Source: JALYRV01 sp040902895
Lineage (GTDB): Bacteria; Acidobacteriota; Vicinamibacteria; Vicinamibacterales; SCN-69-37
Direction of reading: 5' to 3'
Assembly (NCBI GenBank): GCA_040902895.1
Contig: JBBDWL010000066.1
Coordinates: 62,001-126,000, forward strand
DNA: 64,000 nucleotides
Under the pieces are notes generated by a model that was given only the letters and a program-made list of their open reading frames with translations, searched no databases and had not been told where the DNA came from. Position 1 is the first letter of the stretch. Each line of letters opens with the position of its first letter. Positions 10,526-19,583 of this stretch are shown in pieces. A program made the translations under genes and the position numbers.

Positions 10526-12465
10526 GCGGGCTGTTCGCCCGCCAGCGTGGGCACCGCGAGATCGGCGCGCGACGGAATATGGATCGTGAACGCGGCGCCT
10601 TGGCCCGGCGCCGTCCGCACCGTGACGCGCCCCCCGTGCGCTTCGGCAATGCGTTTCACCAGATGCAGGCCGAGACCGTTGCCCTGCACCTGATCGGCCA
10701 CGGCGCGCCGCCCGCGATAGAACGCATTGAAGATGTGCGGCAGATCGCCGGCCGCAACGCCGGGGCCGCGATCGGACACGGTGATCCGCACCTCGCGGCC
10801 GCGCCGCGACGCGGCGGCATCGACGGTGACGCCGATCCAGCCGCCAGACGCGCCATATTTCAAGGCGTTGCCCACGAGATTCTGTACGCCTCGTCGCAAG
10901 AGCATCTCGTCGGCCAGCACCAGCGGGAGCTCCTCGGCGACCCGCAGCTCGATGTCGATGTCGGTGGCGCGCGACGATGTTTCCGGAGAGGCGAGTACGG
11001 CGCGCGCCACATCGCCCGCGTCAACCGGCTGCTGCGCCATGGGCCTCCGCTCGCCCGAAAGACCGGCGAGCGCCAGTGTCTGTTCGACCATGTCGGTGAG
11101 ACGCCGGCCTTCGGTTTCAATCAGCTCCCCGTAGCGTTTCGGATCCTGCACGACGCCGTCGGCGAGGTTCTGGCCCGCCGATCGGATCACCGCCAGCGGC
11201 GTTCGCAATTCATGCGACACCGTGGCGACAAAATCCATCTGTTGTGACGCGAGCCGTTCGGCGCGCCGTGCGGAGACCAGCACGAGTCCGACGCTGGCCC
11301 CGAGCAAGGCCAGCATGCCAAAACTCATGATGAGATTGCGGCGCCGCACGCGCTGCACCGCCGCTTCGAGCGATCCGGCGCGATGCTTGAGCAGCACCTG
11401 CCACGCGCCCGCGCCGAAGCCTGTCATCGCCACGGGGGTACCACCGGCGCTTGCGCCGCGCTGTGCCGGCAGGACGATGCGTTCCGACTGGACGGCAGCT
11501 GCCGTGGCCTGCCTCTCGATGACGGCGACGCGATCCGGCTGCGATACACCCGGCGCAGGAGGAGGGGGCGGCGGTGCCTCAGGACTCACGGACCGAGGCA
11601 TCCTGGCCGCATCGAGACCCACGGCGTAGCCTGCCGCGCCGCGCAGCTCGGTCGCAAGCAGCCGATCGATCACGGCGGGCCTGATGCCGAGCGCTCCGAC
11701 TTTGATGTCTGCTTCAGCAGGCTGCACGGGCGCCCGTGTGGTGTTGCTCACGTAGACCACATGATCGGGCGTGCGCGACCGCACGATGGTCAGCCGGTAT
11801 TCGTCGAGACTGTCGCCCAGGCGCTGCGCCACGAGCTGCGGCAGCACCTCGCCGGCGAACTTCTGCTGATCGAGCACCAGGAGCACTGAGCCTCCCGGTG
11901 TCATCAGATGGCTCTCCACGCCATGCTGGCTCACGCGATGCGCCATGATCGGCAGCGACACCAGCACCGCAAGCGGATCTGTGAGGATGGTCTGCGACAC
12001 GCGAAACGTGAACGTTCCGGCGCTGGTCGTCGCCGACGCCAGCCTCCGTCCTCGTTCCTGGATGGCCTGCAGCTCCTGCGGCCATTCAACCGGCGTCAAT
12101 ACGCCGGAAGCGGGATCGAACGTCCGAAGCTTGCCGTCGGCCGCGATGGCATAAATGTCTTTGATCAGATCGGGATGACGGCTCGTCTCGCGCCAGACCT
12201 TGTGCCGCGCCGCGAGCGTCTGCTCAATCGGCGCAGTCTGCGCCGGCCGTACCTGAAAGGCCAGATACACCAGCGCGATTTCGCGATCGATATCCGACGC
12301 CAGCTCCTCCGCCCGCCTCGTCATCGTCTCGTGCATACGCTGCCGTTCGGCCTGGCTTACCTGTCCGAGCCAGTGGTACTGCAGGGCAGCCAGAACGGCC
12401 AGCACCACCATCAGTACCAGCGGCACGGCGAGACGAAGCGGTACGAGTCGAAGCCTTCGCACCAA
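10522..12465 (-). CDS. Membrane sensor histidine kinase
   Basis: 647 residues. TM1 at about 10-28, a large extracytoplasmic sensor region (30-375) containing a run of seven prolines near 295, and TM2 around 378-400. The HisKA domain has phospho-acceptor His418 in 'FVATVSHELRTPLAV'. The HATPase_c domain shows the N box 'QNLVGNALKYG', the G1 box 'DRGPGVA' and the G2 box 'GNGLGLHLVKRI'. No HAMP domain is obvious. It phosphorylates the OmpR-type regulator encoded next (4-bp overlap). The signal is unknown; the divergent secreted protein and Oar-like receptor suggest envelope or nutrient sensing. Confidence 0.95.
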   Translation of the reverse strand: MVRRLRLVPLRLAVPLVLMVVLAVLAALQYHWLGQVSQAERQRMHETMTRRAEELASDIDREIALVYLAFQVRPAQTAPIEQTLAARHKVWRETSRHPDLIKDIYAIAADGKLRTFDPASGVLTPVEWPQELQAIQERGRRLASATTSAGTFTFRVSQTILTDPLAVLVSLPIMAHRVSQHGVESHLMTPGGSVLLVLDQQKFAGEVLPQLVAQRLGDSLDEYRLTIVRSRTPDHVVYVSNTTRAPVQPAEADIKVGALGIRPAVIDRLLATELRGAAGYAVGLDAARMPRSVSPEAPPPPPPAPGVSQPDRVAVIERQATAAAVQSERIVLPAQRGASAGGTPVAMTGFGAGAWQVLLKHRAGSLEAAVQRVRRRNLIMSFGMLALLGASVGLVLVSARRAERLASQQMDFVATVSHELRTPLAVIRSAGQNLADGVVQDPKRYGELIETEGRRLTDMVEQTLALAGLSGERRPMAQQPVDAGDVARAVLASPETSSRATDIDIELRVAEELPLVLADEMLLRRGVQNLVGNALKYGASGGWIGVTVDAAASRRGREVRITVSDRGPGVAAGDLPHIFNAFYRGRRAVADQVQGNGLGLHLVKRIAEAHGGRVTVRTAPGQGAAFTIHIPSRADLAVPTLAGEQPA

Positions 12466-12628
12466 AGGAGTCTAGCATCCGCAGCGGAACGAATAGAGCC
12501 GCTAACTTGTTGAAATCGCTGGTTTTACGTTCTTTACAAACTCTTTGCGCGGGCTTAACCCCTTAGAGGCATCCGAAGGCCACGATCGCTACGTCTAACG
12601 GTGCGGCCATCTCTTGAGGAGTTTCAAC
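12466..12628. promoter_or_regulatory. Divergent control region between kinase operon and receptor operon
   Basis: 163 bp separating two operons. It holds spaced direct repeats TTTAC (12524-12528), TCTTTAC (12531-12537) and TCTTTGC (12542-12548). The last two are about 11 bp apart, the spacing expected for tandem OmpR/PhoB subunits. The plus-strand gene has a good ribosome binding site, GAGGAG, seven bases before its ATG at 12629. Binding by the neighbouring regulator is an inference. Confidence 0.4.
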
Positions 12629-13711
12629 ATGCGGAAAGTCAGTCTGTTTCTGATCGTCGCGCTTGCCGCGGCGGCATCGTTCTCGACGCCGGCCCTCGCG
12701 CAGGACAAAGCGGCCGAAGTGCTCGCCAATGTGCGCACAGCCCTTGGCGCGGGCAAGCTCGAGACGCTCAAGACCTTCTCGCTCGAAGCAAAGACCGCGC
12801 GCAACATCGGCGAGCGCCAGATGACGAGTGAGATCGAAATCTTTCTCGAGCTGCCGGATAAGTACCTGCGGGTCGACAACGTGACCGCGCCGGTTGCCGC
12901 CAGCATGACGAGCGGCTTCAACGGCGACAACGTCATTCGTTCGGCTGGTAACGCCATGGGCGCCGGTCCGATGGTGATGATGAACGGCGTTGCCGCTGGC
13001 GGCGGCACGATGGTCATGACGAGAGTGGCGCCCGGCGGCGGCGCCGGCGGCATGCGCGGAGCCGGACCAGGATCCGATCCGCCGACTCCGGAACAGCAGG
13101 CGATGATGAACGCCTCGATCATTCGCAGCCAGCGCGTCGATCTGTCGCGCCTGATGCTCGGATGGTTCGGACAGGCGCATCCCGGTCTCAACGTCACCTA
13201 CACCTACGCCGGTGAAGCCGAGTCGCCCGACGGCAAGGCGCACATCATTAACATCAAGGCCGGCGGCGGGTTCGACGTGAACCTCTTTGTCGACCAGGCG
13301 ACCAGCATCCCGCTGATGCTCACATATCAGGGCGCCGAGCCGCGCGTGATCAACAGGACGACAGGCCGCTCCGGCGGCGACGGCGCCGCAGGCGTGCCGC
13401 CTCCTCCTCCGCCGCCGCCGCCCCCCGGCGCCGGCGCTGTGATGGGCCACGCGCCTGGCATGCACACACCGCCGCCCGCAGGCGGCCAGGCTCAGATGAC
13501 GCAGGAGGAAATGCAGAAGCAGCTCGAGGAGATGAGGAAGACACCTCCGAAGATGATCGAGTACCGCATTTACTTCACCGACTGGAAGGAAGTCGACGGG
13601 ATCCAGTTCCCGCACATGCTGCAGCGCGCTGTCGGCGGCACGACCACCGAAGAGTGGACCATCAGCAAAGTCAAAGTGAATCCGAAGATCGACGCGAAGA
13701 AGTTCTCATGA
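12629..13711 (+). CDS. Secreted protein of unknown function, LolA-like fold suspected
   Basis: 360 residues from the ATG at 12629, chosen over 12614 because of the GAGGAG Shine-Dalgarno and a clean Sec signal peptide ending 'STPALAQ'. The mature part has alternating beta-like strands ('SEIEIFLELPDKYLRVDN', 'YRIYFTDWKEVDGIQFPH') as in LolA/LppX-type outer-membrane carriers. It also has a Met/Gly-rich stretch near 110-155 and a run of ten prolines near 257-266. It overlaps the downstream receptor gene by four bases (ATGA), so it likely works with that receptor at the outer membrane. The fold assignment is tentative. Confidence 0.75.
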   Translation: MRKVSLFLIVALAAAASFSTPALAQDKAAEVLANVRTALGAGKLETLKTFSLEAKTARNIGERQMTSEIEIFLELPDKYLRVDNVTAPVAASMTSGFNGDNVIRSAGNAMGAGPMVMMNGVAAGGGTMVMTRVAPGGGAGGMRGAGPGSDPPTPEQQAMMNASIIRSQRVDLSRLMLGWFGQAHPGLNVTYTYAGEAESPDGKAHIINIKAGGGFDVNLFVDQATSIPLMLTYQGAEPRVINRTTGRSGGDGAAGVPPPPPPPPPPGAGAVMGHAPGMHTPPPAGGQAQMTQEEMQKQLEEMRKTPPKMIEYRIYFTDWKEVDGIQFPHMLQRAVGGTTTEEWTISKVKVNPKIDAKKFS

Positions 13712-16359
13712 CGAAAATCCTTCTCAGTCTGTTTCTTATCGCCGCCGCGCCCGTGGCGGCGGCGGCGCAGGGTAACGCGCCGCAGCCCGGACGCCTTCAG
13801 GTGGTTGTCCTGGATCCGTCGGGCGCGGTCATTCCCGGCGCCCTCGTGAGCCTGTTCGGCGCCGAGGGCCGCACCAAGGGGGCGACGCGCGCCGACGTGC
13901 CGAGCGACATGGAAGGCGTGGCACGCTTCGATGGCCTGCCCGCCGGCCGCTACAACATTCAGGTGATGTTCGAGGGGTTCGAAACCATCGGCGTCATCGA
14001 TCTTCGTTTGCGCGCGGGCGAAACGATGCGGCGCGAGGTGAGCCTGCCGATCAAGCGGCAGGAGGAATCGGTGTCGGTCGGCCGCGACCCCGCGACCAAC
14101 GCCTCGGATCCGAAGAACGGCCGCTTCGATACGACCCTGTCGAAGGATCAGATCGATGCGCTGCCCGACGATCCGGATGAAATGGCCGCGCTGCTCGAAC
14201 AGATGGCCGGGCCCGGCGCGACCATCCGCGTCGACGGCTTCCGCGGCGGGCGTCTGCCTCCCAAGGAGCAGATTCGTTCGATCCGCATCAGCCGCGATCC
14301 GTTCGCCGCCGAGCATCACGGCAGCGGCACGTTCCACATCGACATCGTCACCCAGCCCGGCATGGGGCCGCTGCGCGGCGGCATGAACTTCAATTTCGCG
14401 GACGATGCGCTCAACGCGAGGACGGCGACGCAGCCGGCCAAGGGTGACATGCGCGATCAGATGATCGGCTTCAATCTGTTCGGCACCATCATTCCGCAGA
14501 AGACGTCATTTTCGCTCTCGGGAAACGGAGCCTCGAACTATCGCGCGTCGGAAGTGAACGCACGCACGCTCGAGGGGCAGCAGAACTTCTCGTTTCGCCA
14601 GCCGAACGAGAGCTTCTCGTTCAACGGCCGCATCGATCACGCCGTGAGCAAGTCGCACACAGTGCGTGCGAATCTGATGGCGAATCAGCGGGAAAACGAA
14701 ATGGGCGTCGGCGGCTTCAGCCTGCGCGAACAAGGCGTGCAGTCGAAGGTGCAGTCAGGGACACTGCGGCTGTCGGACACCGGACCCTGGGGCAAGTCGT
14801 GGCTGAACGAAACGCGCCTGCAGATCGGCGTGACCTCGTCGGACAATCGCGCGACGTTCGAAGGCCAGACGATTCGCGTGCTCGACGCCTTCACGGGCGG
14901 CGGCGCTCAGTCGACGGGCGGACGCGACGTCACGAATCTCGAGCTCGCCTCGAATCTCGACTACGCCAAAGGCAAGCACTCGGTGCGGGTTGGCTTCCTG
15001 CTGGAGGGGGAGTGGGTCGAAAGCGATCAGCAGTCCAACTATCTGGGGACGTTCACGTTCGCCAGTCTTGCCGACTTCGAGGCCGGCCGGCCGACGCAGT
15101 TCTCGATTCGCGAGGGCAACCCGCTGGTGGAGTACTCGCAGTGGCAGCTGGGACTGTTCGCGCAGGATGACTGGCGCGCGCGCCCGAACCTCACGGTCAG
15201 CTTCGGCGTGCGCCAGGAGCTGCAGCAGAACCTCGACGACACGCTGAACCTCTCGCCTCGCTTCGGCCTGACCTGGTCGCCGTTCAAGAGCGGCAAGACG
15301 ACCGTGCGCGGCAGCCTGGGCGTGTTCAACGACTGGCTCGAGTCGCAGACGTACGAGCAGGTGCTGCAGGTCGACGGCGTGCGGCTGACCGAGACCGTGA
15401 TCCGCAATCCCGGCTTCCCGGATCCGTATCAGGGCGGCGTACGGCTGCAGGCGCTTCCGGGCAGCACGTATGTGTTTGGCGACGATCTGTCGATGCCGTA
15501 TTCGGTGCGCGCGTCGGCGGGCGTGCAGCAGCAGCTCACGCAGAATCTCGGCACCAGCGTGATGTACAGCTTCATGCGCGGCTACGATCGCTTCCGCGGC
15601 CGCAACATCAATGCGCCGATTGACGGCGTGCGTCCGGATCCGTCGTTCGGCAACATCACGCAGGTGGAATCCACGGGCGGGCAGCGGCAGCACATGATGC
15701 ACGCCATGCTCAACTTCAACATTCCGGCAAAGCGCCTGTTCATGTTCCTGAACTACACGCTGAACCATTCCGAGAATGACTCTACGAGTCCCTTTGCGCT
15801 GCCGGCCGACAACTACAACCTCGAGGCCGAGTGGGGACCGGCGGCGGTCTCGCGTCACTCGCTCGGCGGCAACCTGAGCACCGTGCTGTTCGGGCGCTTC
15901 AACGTGAGCCTCAACGCCTCGGTGCGATCGGGGCAGCCGTACAACGTGACGACCGGCCGCGACGACAACGGCGACACGGTGTTCAGCGATCGTCCTGAGG
16001 GTGTCGGGCGCAACAGCGCGCGCGGCAAGGCGATCTACACGCTGGGCGGAATGTTCTCGTACTCGTTGGGCTTCGGCCGCAGCGGCGGTGAAGGCGGCGC
16101 AGGCGGCACGACCGTGATCATGCGCGACGGCGCCGCGACGCCGGCGGCCGGTGCCGGCCAGATGGTGGTGATGGCCGGCGGCCCCATGGTGCAGAACAGG
16201 AGCCGCTACTCGATGAATTTGTTCGTGCAGGGCCAGAACCTGCTCAACACCGTGAATCCGCAGGGCTACTCGGGTGTCATGACGTCCCCCTTCTTCGGCC
16301 AACCGACGGGCGCGATGCCCGCGCGGTCGCTGAGGGTCGGCGTGCGCTTCGGCTTTTAG
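13708..16359 (+). CDS. TonB-dependent receptor, Oar-like, with carboxypeptidase regulatory-like domain
   Basis: 883 residues from the ATG at 13708, which overlaps the upstream stop. A signal peptide ends near 'AAAQG'. An N-terminal CarboxypepD_reg-like beta-sandwich (about 30-115, 'LQVVVLDPSGAVIPGALVSL') precedes a plug-like segment with 'IRVDGFRGGRLPPKEQIRSI'. The rest is a long beta-barrel with repeated aromatic strands, ending in 'SLRVGVRFGF' with a C-terminal Phe. This architecture matches the large Oar-like outer-membrane proteins abundant in Acidobacteriota, used for uptake of polymers or peptides. A Gly/Met-rich insertion lies near 795-835. The substrate is unknown; regulation by the divergent two-component system is plausible. 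Confidence 0.9.
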   Translation: MTKILLSLFLIAAAPVAAAAQGNAPQPGRLQVVVLDPSGAVIPGALVSLFGAEGRTKGATRADVPSDMEGVARFDGLPAGRYNIQVMFEGFETIGVIDLRLRAGETMRREVSLPIKRQEESVSVGRDPATNASDPKNGRFDTTLSKDQIDALPDDPDEMAALLEQMAGPGATIRVDGFRGGRLPPKEQIRSIRISRDPFAAEHHGSGTFHIDIVTQPGMGPLRGGMNFNFADDALNARTATQPAKGDMRDQMIGFNLFGTIIPQKTSFSLSGNGASNYRASEVNARTLEGQQNFSFRQPNESFSFNGRIDHAVSKSHTVRANLMANQRENEMGVGGFSLREQGVQSKVQSGTLRLSDTGPWGKSWLNETRLQIGVTSSDNRATFEGQTIRVLDAFTGGGAQSTGGRDVTNLELASNLDYAKGKHSVRVGFLLEGEWVESDQQSNYLGTFTFASLADFEAGRPTQFSIREGNPLVEYSQWQLGLFAQDDWRARPNLTVSFGVRQELQQNLDDTLNLSPRFGLTWSPFKSGKTTVRGSLGVFNDWLESQTYEQVLQVDGVRLTETVIRNPGFPDPYQGGVRLQALPGSTYVFGDDLSMPYSVRASAGVQQQLTQNLGTSVMYSFMRGYDRFRGRNINAPIDGVRPDPSFGNITQVESTGGQRQHMMHAMLNFNIPAKRLFMFLNYTLNHSENDSTSPFALPADNYNLEAEWGPAAVSRHSLGGNLSTVLFGRFNVSLNASVRSGQPYNVTTGRDDNGDTVFSDRPEGVGRNSARGKAIYTLGGMFSYSLGFGRSGGEGGAGGTTVIMRDGAATPAAGAGQMVVMAGGPMVQNRSRYSMNLFVQGQNLLNTVNPQGYSGVMTSPFFGQPTGAMPARSLRVGVRFGF

Positions 16360-16625
16360 CTCTTCGACTCGCAAGGGATAATCAGCGGGCTTTGGGTTCG
16401 TGCGTAGACGTCTGCGGCGGCACGGGGCGTTTACTGTCGCGGCACTGGTCGGCACGGCCCTGTCGGCGTTCATCATTCTGAGACGTAGTCGGTCAATTGC
16501 AGATTGACGATCTCAGATTGATGATTCATTTCAGATTGAAGATTGCAGACTGGTCATTTTTCCTGCCGACGATCCACGGCCCGGCAATGAGCGCGCCCCC
16601 CATGAATGACCATTTTTAGATCGTC
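16360..16625. other. Non-coding gap with A/T-rich repeat units
   Basis: After the receptor stop there is no convincing gene. A 35-codon GTG ORF (16400-16507, plus strand) would encode a basic N-terminus and one hydrophobic helix, but its end lies inside repeat sequence and it may be chance. From about 16490 the DNA becomes A/T-rich, with units AGATTGACGATC, CAGATTGATGATTC and CAGATTGAAGATTGCAG. These are reverse-orientation relatives of the direct repeats at 16626 and 17089. TGGTCATT (16551) and AATGACCA (16605) form an inverted pair. Confidence 0.45.
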
Positions 16626-16674
16626 AATCTGCAATGAATCTTCAATCAGAGATCGTCAATTTTCAATTCCTCAG
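16626..16674 (+). repeat. Direct repeat copy A next to the four-helix-bundle gene
   Basis: A 49-bp A/T-rich element. By hand alignment, 42 of 49 bases match copy B at 17089-17137 in the same orientation. The first 22 bases are identical and the end TTCAATTCCT is shared. It ends at the stop codon of the four-helix-bundle gene. Confidence 0.75.
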
Positions 16675-17021
16675 CGTCCTTGCGCCGTGAGCCGCGAAGC
16701 GGCGAGGATTGCCACGAGCTCTCGTGCCTCCTGCAGCAGCGGGGCTGTCTGTTCCAGCGGCGCAAACTCACATCCGTCGATCACCTCGAACCAACCTACG
16801 CATTCGTCTGCTTCCTCCAGGGCGATCCCGAGTTTCGAGATGAACTCACGCTTGGAACGGCCGCGACAGGCGATTCGGTAGTTGGACGCGGTGGATGTAG
16901 ACGCGCGGCATAACTGATCGGCGATGTACCGGGTTTCGAGTTTCAGCCAGAGCGGCTTGCAGAAGTTCACGGTTGCGACGGCGAACGCCGTCATCCGTTT
17001 GCGCAGTTGTTCTGGAGTCAT
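16671..17021 (-). CDS. Four-helix-bundle protein (23S rRNA intervening-sequence protein family)
   Basis: 116 residues with long amphipathic helices: 'MTPEQLRKRMTAFAVATVNFC', 'NYRIACRGRSKREFISKLG', 'ALEEADECVGWFEVI' and 'PLLQEARELVAILAASRLTA'. This is the pattern of the S23-type four-helix-bundle family first found in intervening sequences of 23S rRNA and common as solitary genes in environmental bacteria. The molecular role is not established. The gene is flanked on both sides by near-identical direct repeats (16626-16674 and 17089-17137), as though it arrived as a small cassette. The ATG at 17019-17021 starts the protein. Confidence 0.8.
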   Translation of the reverse strand: MTPEQLRKRMTAFAVATVNFCKPLWLKLETRYIADQLCRASTSTASNYRIACRGRSKREFISKLGIALEEADECVGWFEVIDGCEFAPLEQTAPLLQEARELVAILAASRLTAQGR

Positions 17022-17088
17022 GCCGCGCCGTTAAAGCATGCGGCATGCCGGGCAGCTCTCAGTCCTAATGGCCATTCTTCAATGGCTA

Positions 17089-17137
17089 AATCTGCAATGA
17101 ATCTTCAATCTAAGATCGCAGATCTTCAATTCCTGAG
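17089..17137 (+). repeat. Direct repeat copy B; also supplies the stop codon of the ADOP permease
   Basis: Second copy of the 49-bp element of 16626-16674. On the minus strand its sequence AGGAATTGAAGATC contains the TGA that ends the ADOP permease gene at 17126, so the last codons of that gene lie in the repeat. Confidence 0.75.
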
Positions 17138-19528
17138 TGCCGTAGTCGGATTCAACCGCGCGGCTCGCCTGGCGGGCACGAGGCAGGCGACCACCGTCAC
17201 GGTCGTGACGATTAGCAGAATCGACACCAACGTGAGGGGATCGCCGGAGCGGATGCCGAGGTCCATCGACGCCATCGCAATCGATACACCGTAAGCGAGG
17301 CCAAGGCCGAGCGGGACGGCGATGACGAGTTGAATGATCGCGCGCTTCAGCACGAGCCAGGCGACCTGCGTCTGCTGTGCGCCGAGCGCCATGCGCAACC
17401 CGATCTCGCTTCGGCGCTGGCCGACCGAATAGGCGGTCACGGCGTACATGCCGATCGTCGACAGCACCAGGCCGAACACGGCGAACAGCACGAAGAGCGT
17501 GCCGAACACGCGCAGCGGCCACCGCTGCCGCGCCAGATAGTCTTCCATCGTCCTCACCTGGAAGACAGGCAGATCCTGATCGATCGCCTGCACTGTCGTG
17601 CGAAGGCCGGCTGCCAGCGTCTCGACCGGCTGACGGCTGCGGAGCGCCACCACAAAGCCGCTGGCCGTCGACATGCGCAGCGGCCGGTACACGACCGCAT
17701 TGAGCTCCTCGGCGTTCGCGTTGCCATGGCGAATGTGCGGCACGACGCCGACAATCGAGGCCCAGACCGTGTCTTTGTCGTCACCGCGCAGCATGATGCG
17801 GCGGTCGATTGGATTTTCGCGGCCGTAGTACCGCTCGACGAAGCGCTGGTTGACGACGACGGCCTCGGCTCCAGGCGCGCCGTCGCGATCGTTCAGCAGC
17901 CGTCCCTGGGCCGGCTCTATGCGAAACGTTTCGAAGAAGCCTGGGCGTACGGTCGCGACCTGTGCTCTCCTCGGCGACTCGGTGGTGGCGCGCGGCTGTC
18001 CCTCGAGGTCTAGCGTCAGCGAGCTAAGACCATCGCCCGGCAAGGCCGTGCCGATCGACACGCTTTCGACACCAGGCAGCGCACGAAGGCGCTCGTCGAG
18101 CTGCTCGACAAGCCGGTGGCGCGACGGGCCGTCGGGATATTTCGACTGCATCAGGTCGAGCCGCGCGGTAAGCACGTTGTCGGTGCTGGCGCCGAGGTCG
18201 GCGTTGTAAAGATTGACGAAGCTGCGGATCATCCCGCCGGCGGCGCCGAGCAGCGCAAGCGTGAATGCCACCTCGAGCACCACGAGGGAGCTCGTGAGCC
18301 AGCGCCCGCGGCCAGTCGTGGCGCCGCGGCTGGCATCCTTCAGTACTTCGTTGGTATCCGTGCGCGCGAGCTGTAATGCGGGCGCGAGGCCGAAGACCAG
18401 GCCCGTGCCCACGCACGCTAGCGCGAGCCACCCGAAGACGCGCCAGTCGAAGGTGAAGAGGATCCAGTAGGGTTTGCCGACATCGGTCGTCGCGCGATCG
18501 AACAGCGTGACGCCGATATAGGCGCATGCAAGGCCCAGGATGCCGCCAAGGCAGCCGAGCAAGACGCTTTCGGTGAGCAGCTGCGCGACGATCGTCCGCC
18601 GCGCTGCACCGAGCGCGATCCGCACGGCGATCTCGCGCGTCCGCGACACAGCGCGCGCGATGAGCAGGTTGGCGACGTTCGCGCACGCGATGAGCAGCAG
18701 CAGCGACACGGCCGTAAGCAGCATCAGGAACATGATCCGGATGGGGCCGCCGTTCTGCCGCTCATTGAAGGTCTGCACCAGCACGCCCATGTTCTTGTTG
18801 GTGGCGGGATAGGCCTGCTCCAGCCGCGCGGCGATTCCGGCAAGCTCGGTTTGCGCTTCCGCCACGCTCATGCCGCCTTTCAGACGGCCGAACACTTCCA
18901 TCCCTCGAAAATCGCGCTTTCGCCGCTCCTCAGTGACCTGCAGTGGAATCCACGCCTCGGCCTGGTTTGGAAACTTCACCCCACGCGGCATGATGCCGAC
19001 GATCTCGGTGGGGATCTCATTGATCCGCACCGTGCGGCCGATGACGTCGCGCGCCGATCCGAACCGGCGCTGCCAGATCTCGTGTCCGAGAATCACCACC
19101 GGCGCCGCGCCAGGCTTGCCGTCTGCATCGATGAAGTCGCGGCCCAGTTGCATGGGTTGTCCGAGCAAACCGAAGGCGTTCGGCGTCACGCGCATCCCGG
19201 GAATCCGCTCAGGAGCGCCGGGCTCGCCACTCACGTTGAACGGCTGTCCGGACATGGCCGCGAGCCCGCGAAACGATTTCGCGTCGGCCTTCCAGTCTTC
19301 GTAGTCGGGCCACGAGACCGGACTGTCATCGCGATTCTGGTTGTTGTAGCTGGCGGCGTAGACGATTTCGTCGGGGTTTTGGTAGGGCAGGCCCCGCAGC
19401 AGCACCGCGTTCACCAGCGTGAAAACCGTGGTGTTCATGCCGATGCCGAGTCCGATCGCGAGCACGACGACGAGCGCGAAACCCGGCTCGGCGCCGAGGC
19501 GGCGGAAGGCGTACCGCAGGTTCTGCAT
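17126..19528 (-). CDS. ADOP-family MacB/FtsX-like permease without a PadR partner (copy 2)
   Basis: About 800 residues from the ATG at 19528; a GTG at 19564 preceded by AAGGG would add 12 residues. The N-terminus 'LRYAFRRLGAEPGFALVVV' begins directly with the MacB-like core and lacks the long prefix of the copy at 37743. There are two periplasmic domains, each bracketed by TM segments, and FtsX signatures 'SRTREIAVRIALGAARRTI' (middle) and 'RRSEIGLRMALGAQQTQVA' (C-terminal). There is no ABC ATPase and, unlike the other three copies here, no adjacent PadR gene. Its last codons run into the direct repeat at 17089. Substrate unknown. Confidence 0.9.
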   Translation of the reverse strand: MQNLRYAFRRLGAEPGFALVVVLAIGLGIGMNTTVFTLVNAVLLRGLPYQNPDEIVYAASYNNQNRDDSPVSWPDYEDWKADAKSFRGLAAMSGQPFNVSGEPGAPERIPGMRVTPNAFGLLGQPMQLGRDFIDADGKPGAAPVVILGHEIWQRRFGSARDVIGRTVRINEIPTEIVGIMPRGVKFPNQAEAWIPLQVTEERRKRDFRGMEVFGRLKGGMSVAEAQTELAGIAARLEQAYPATNKNMGVLVQTFNERQNGGPIRIMFLMLLTAVSLLLLIACANVANLLIARAVSRTREIAVRIALGAARRTIVAQLLTESVLLGCLGGILGLACAYIGVTLFDRATTDVGKPYWILFTFDWRVFGWLALACVGTGLVFGLAPALQLARTDTNEVLKDASRGATTGRGRWLTSSLVVLEVAFTLALLGAAGGMIRSFVNLYNADLGASTDNVLTARLDLMQSKYPDGPSRHRLVEQLDERLRALPGVESVSIGTALPGDGLSSLTLDLEGQPRATTESPRRAQVATVRPGFFETFRIEPAQGRLLNDRDGAPGAEAVVVNQRFVERYYGRENPIDRRIMLRGDDKDTVWASIVGVVPHIRHGNANAEELNAVVYRPLRMSTASGFVVALRSRQPVETLAAGLRTTVQAIDQDLPVFQVRTMEDYLARQRWPLRVFGTLFVLFAVFGLVLSTIGMYAVTAYSVGQRRSEIGLRMALGAQQTQVAWLVLKRAIIQLVIAVPLGLGLAYGVSIAMASMDLGIRSGDPLTLVSILLIVTTVTVVACLVPARRAARLNPTTALRN

Positions 19529-19583
19529 GGAAGCGGATACGTTTCGGCACCCACGCCGGTTCACAAACCCTTAATATTGCCGG

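Noticed and set aside
14755..16476. A 573-codon minus-strand frame inside the Oar-like receptor
   Set aside because: Antisense shadow of a beta-barrel gene with clear signal peptide and domains.
16400..16507. 35-codon ORF with one hydrophobic helix after the receptor gene
   Set aside because: No clear ribosome binding site, and its end lies in repeat DNA; kept only as a remark.
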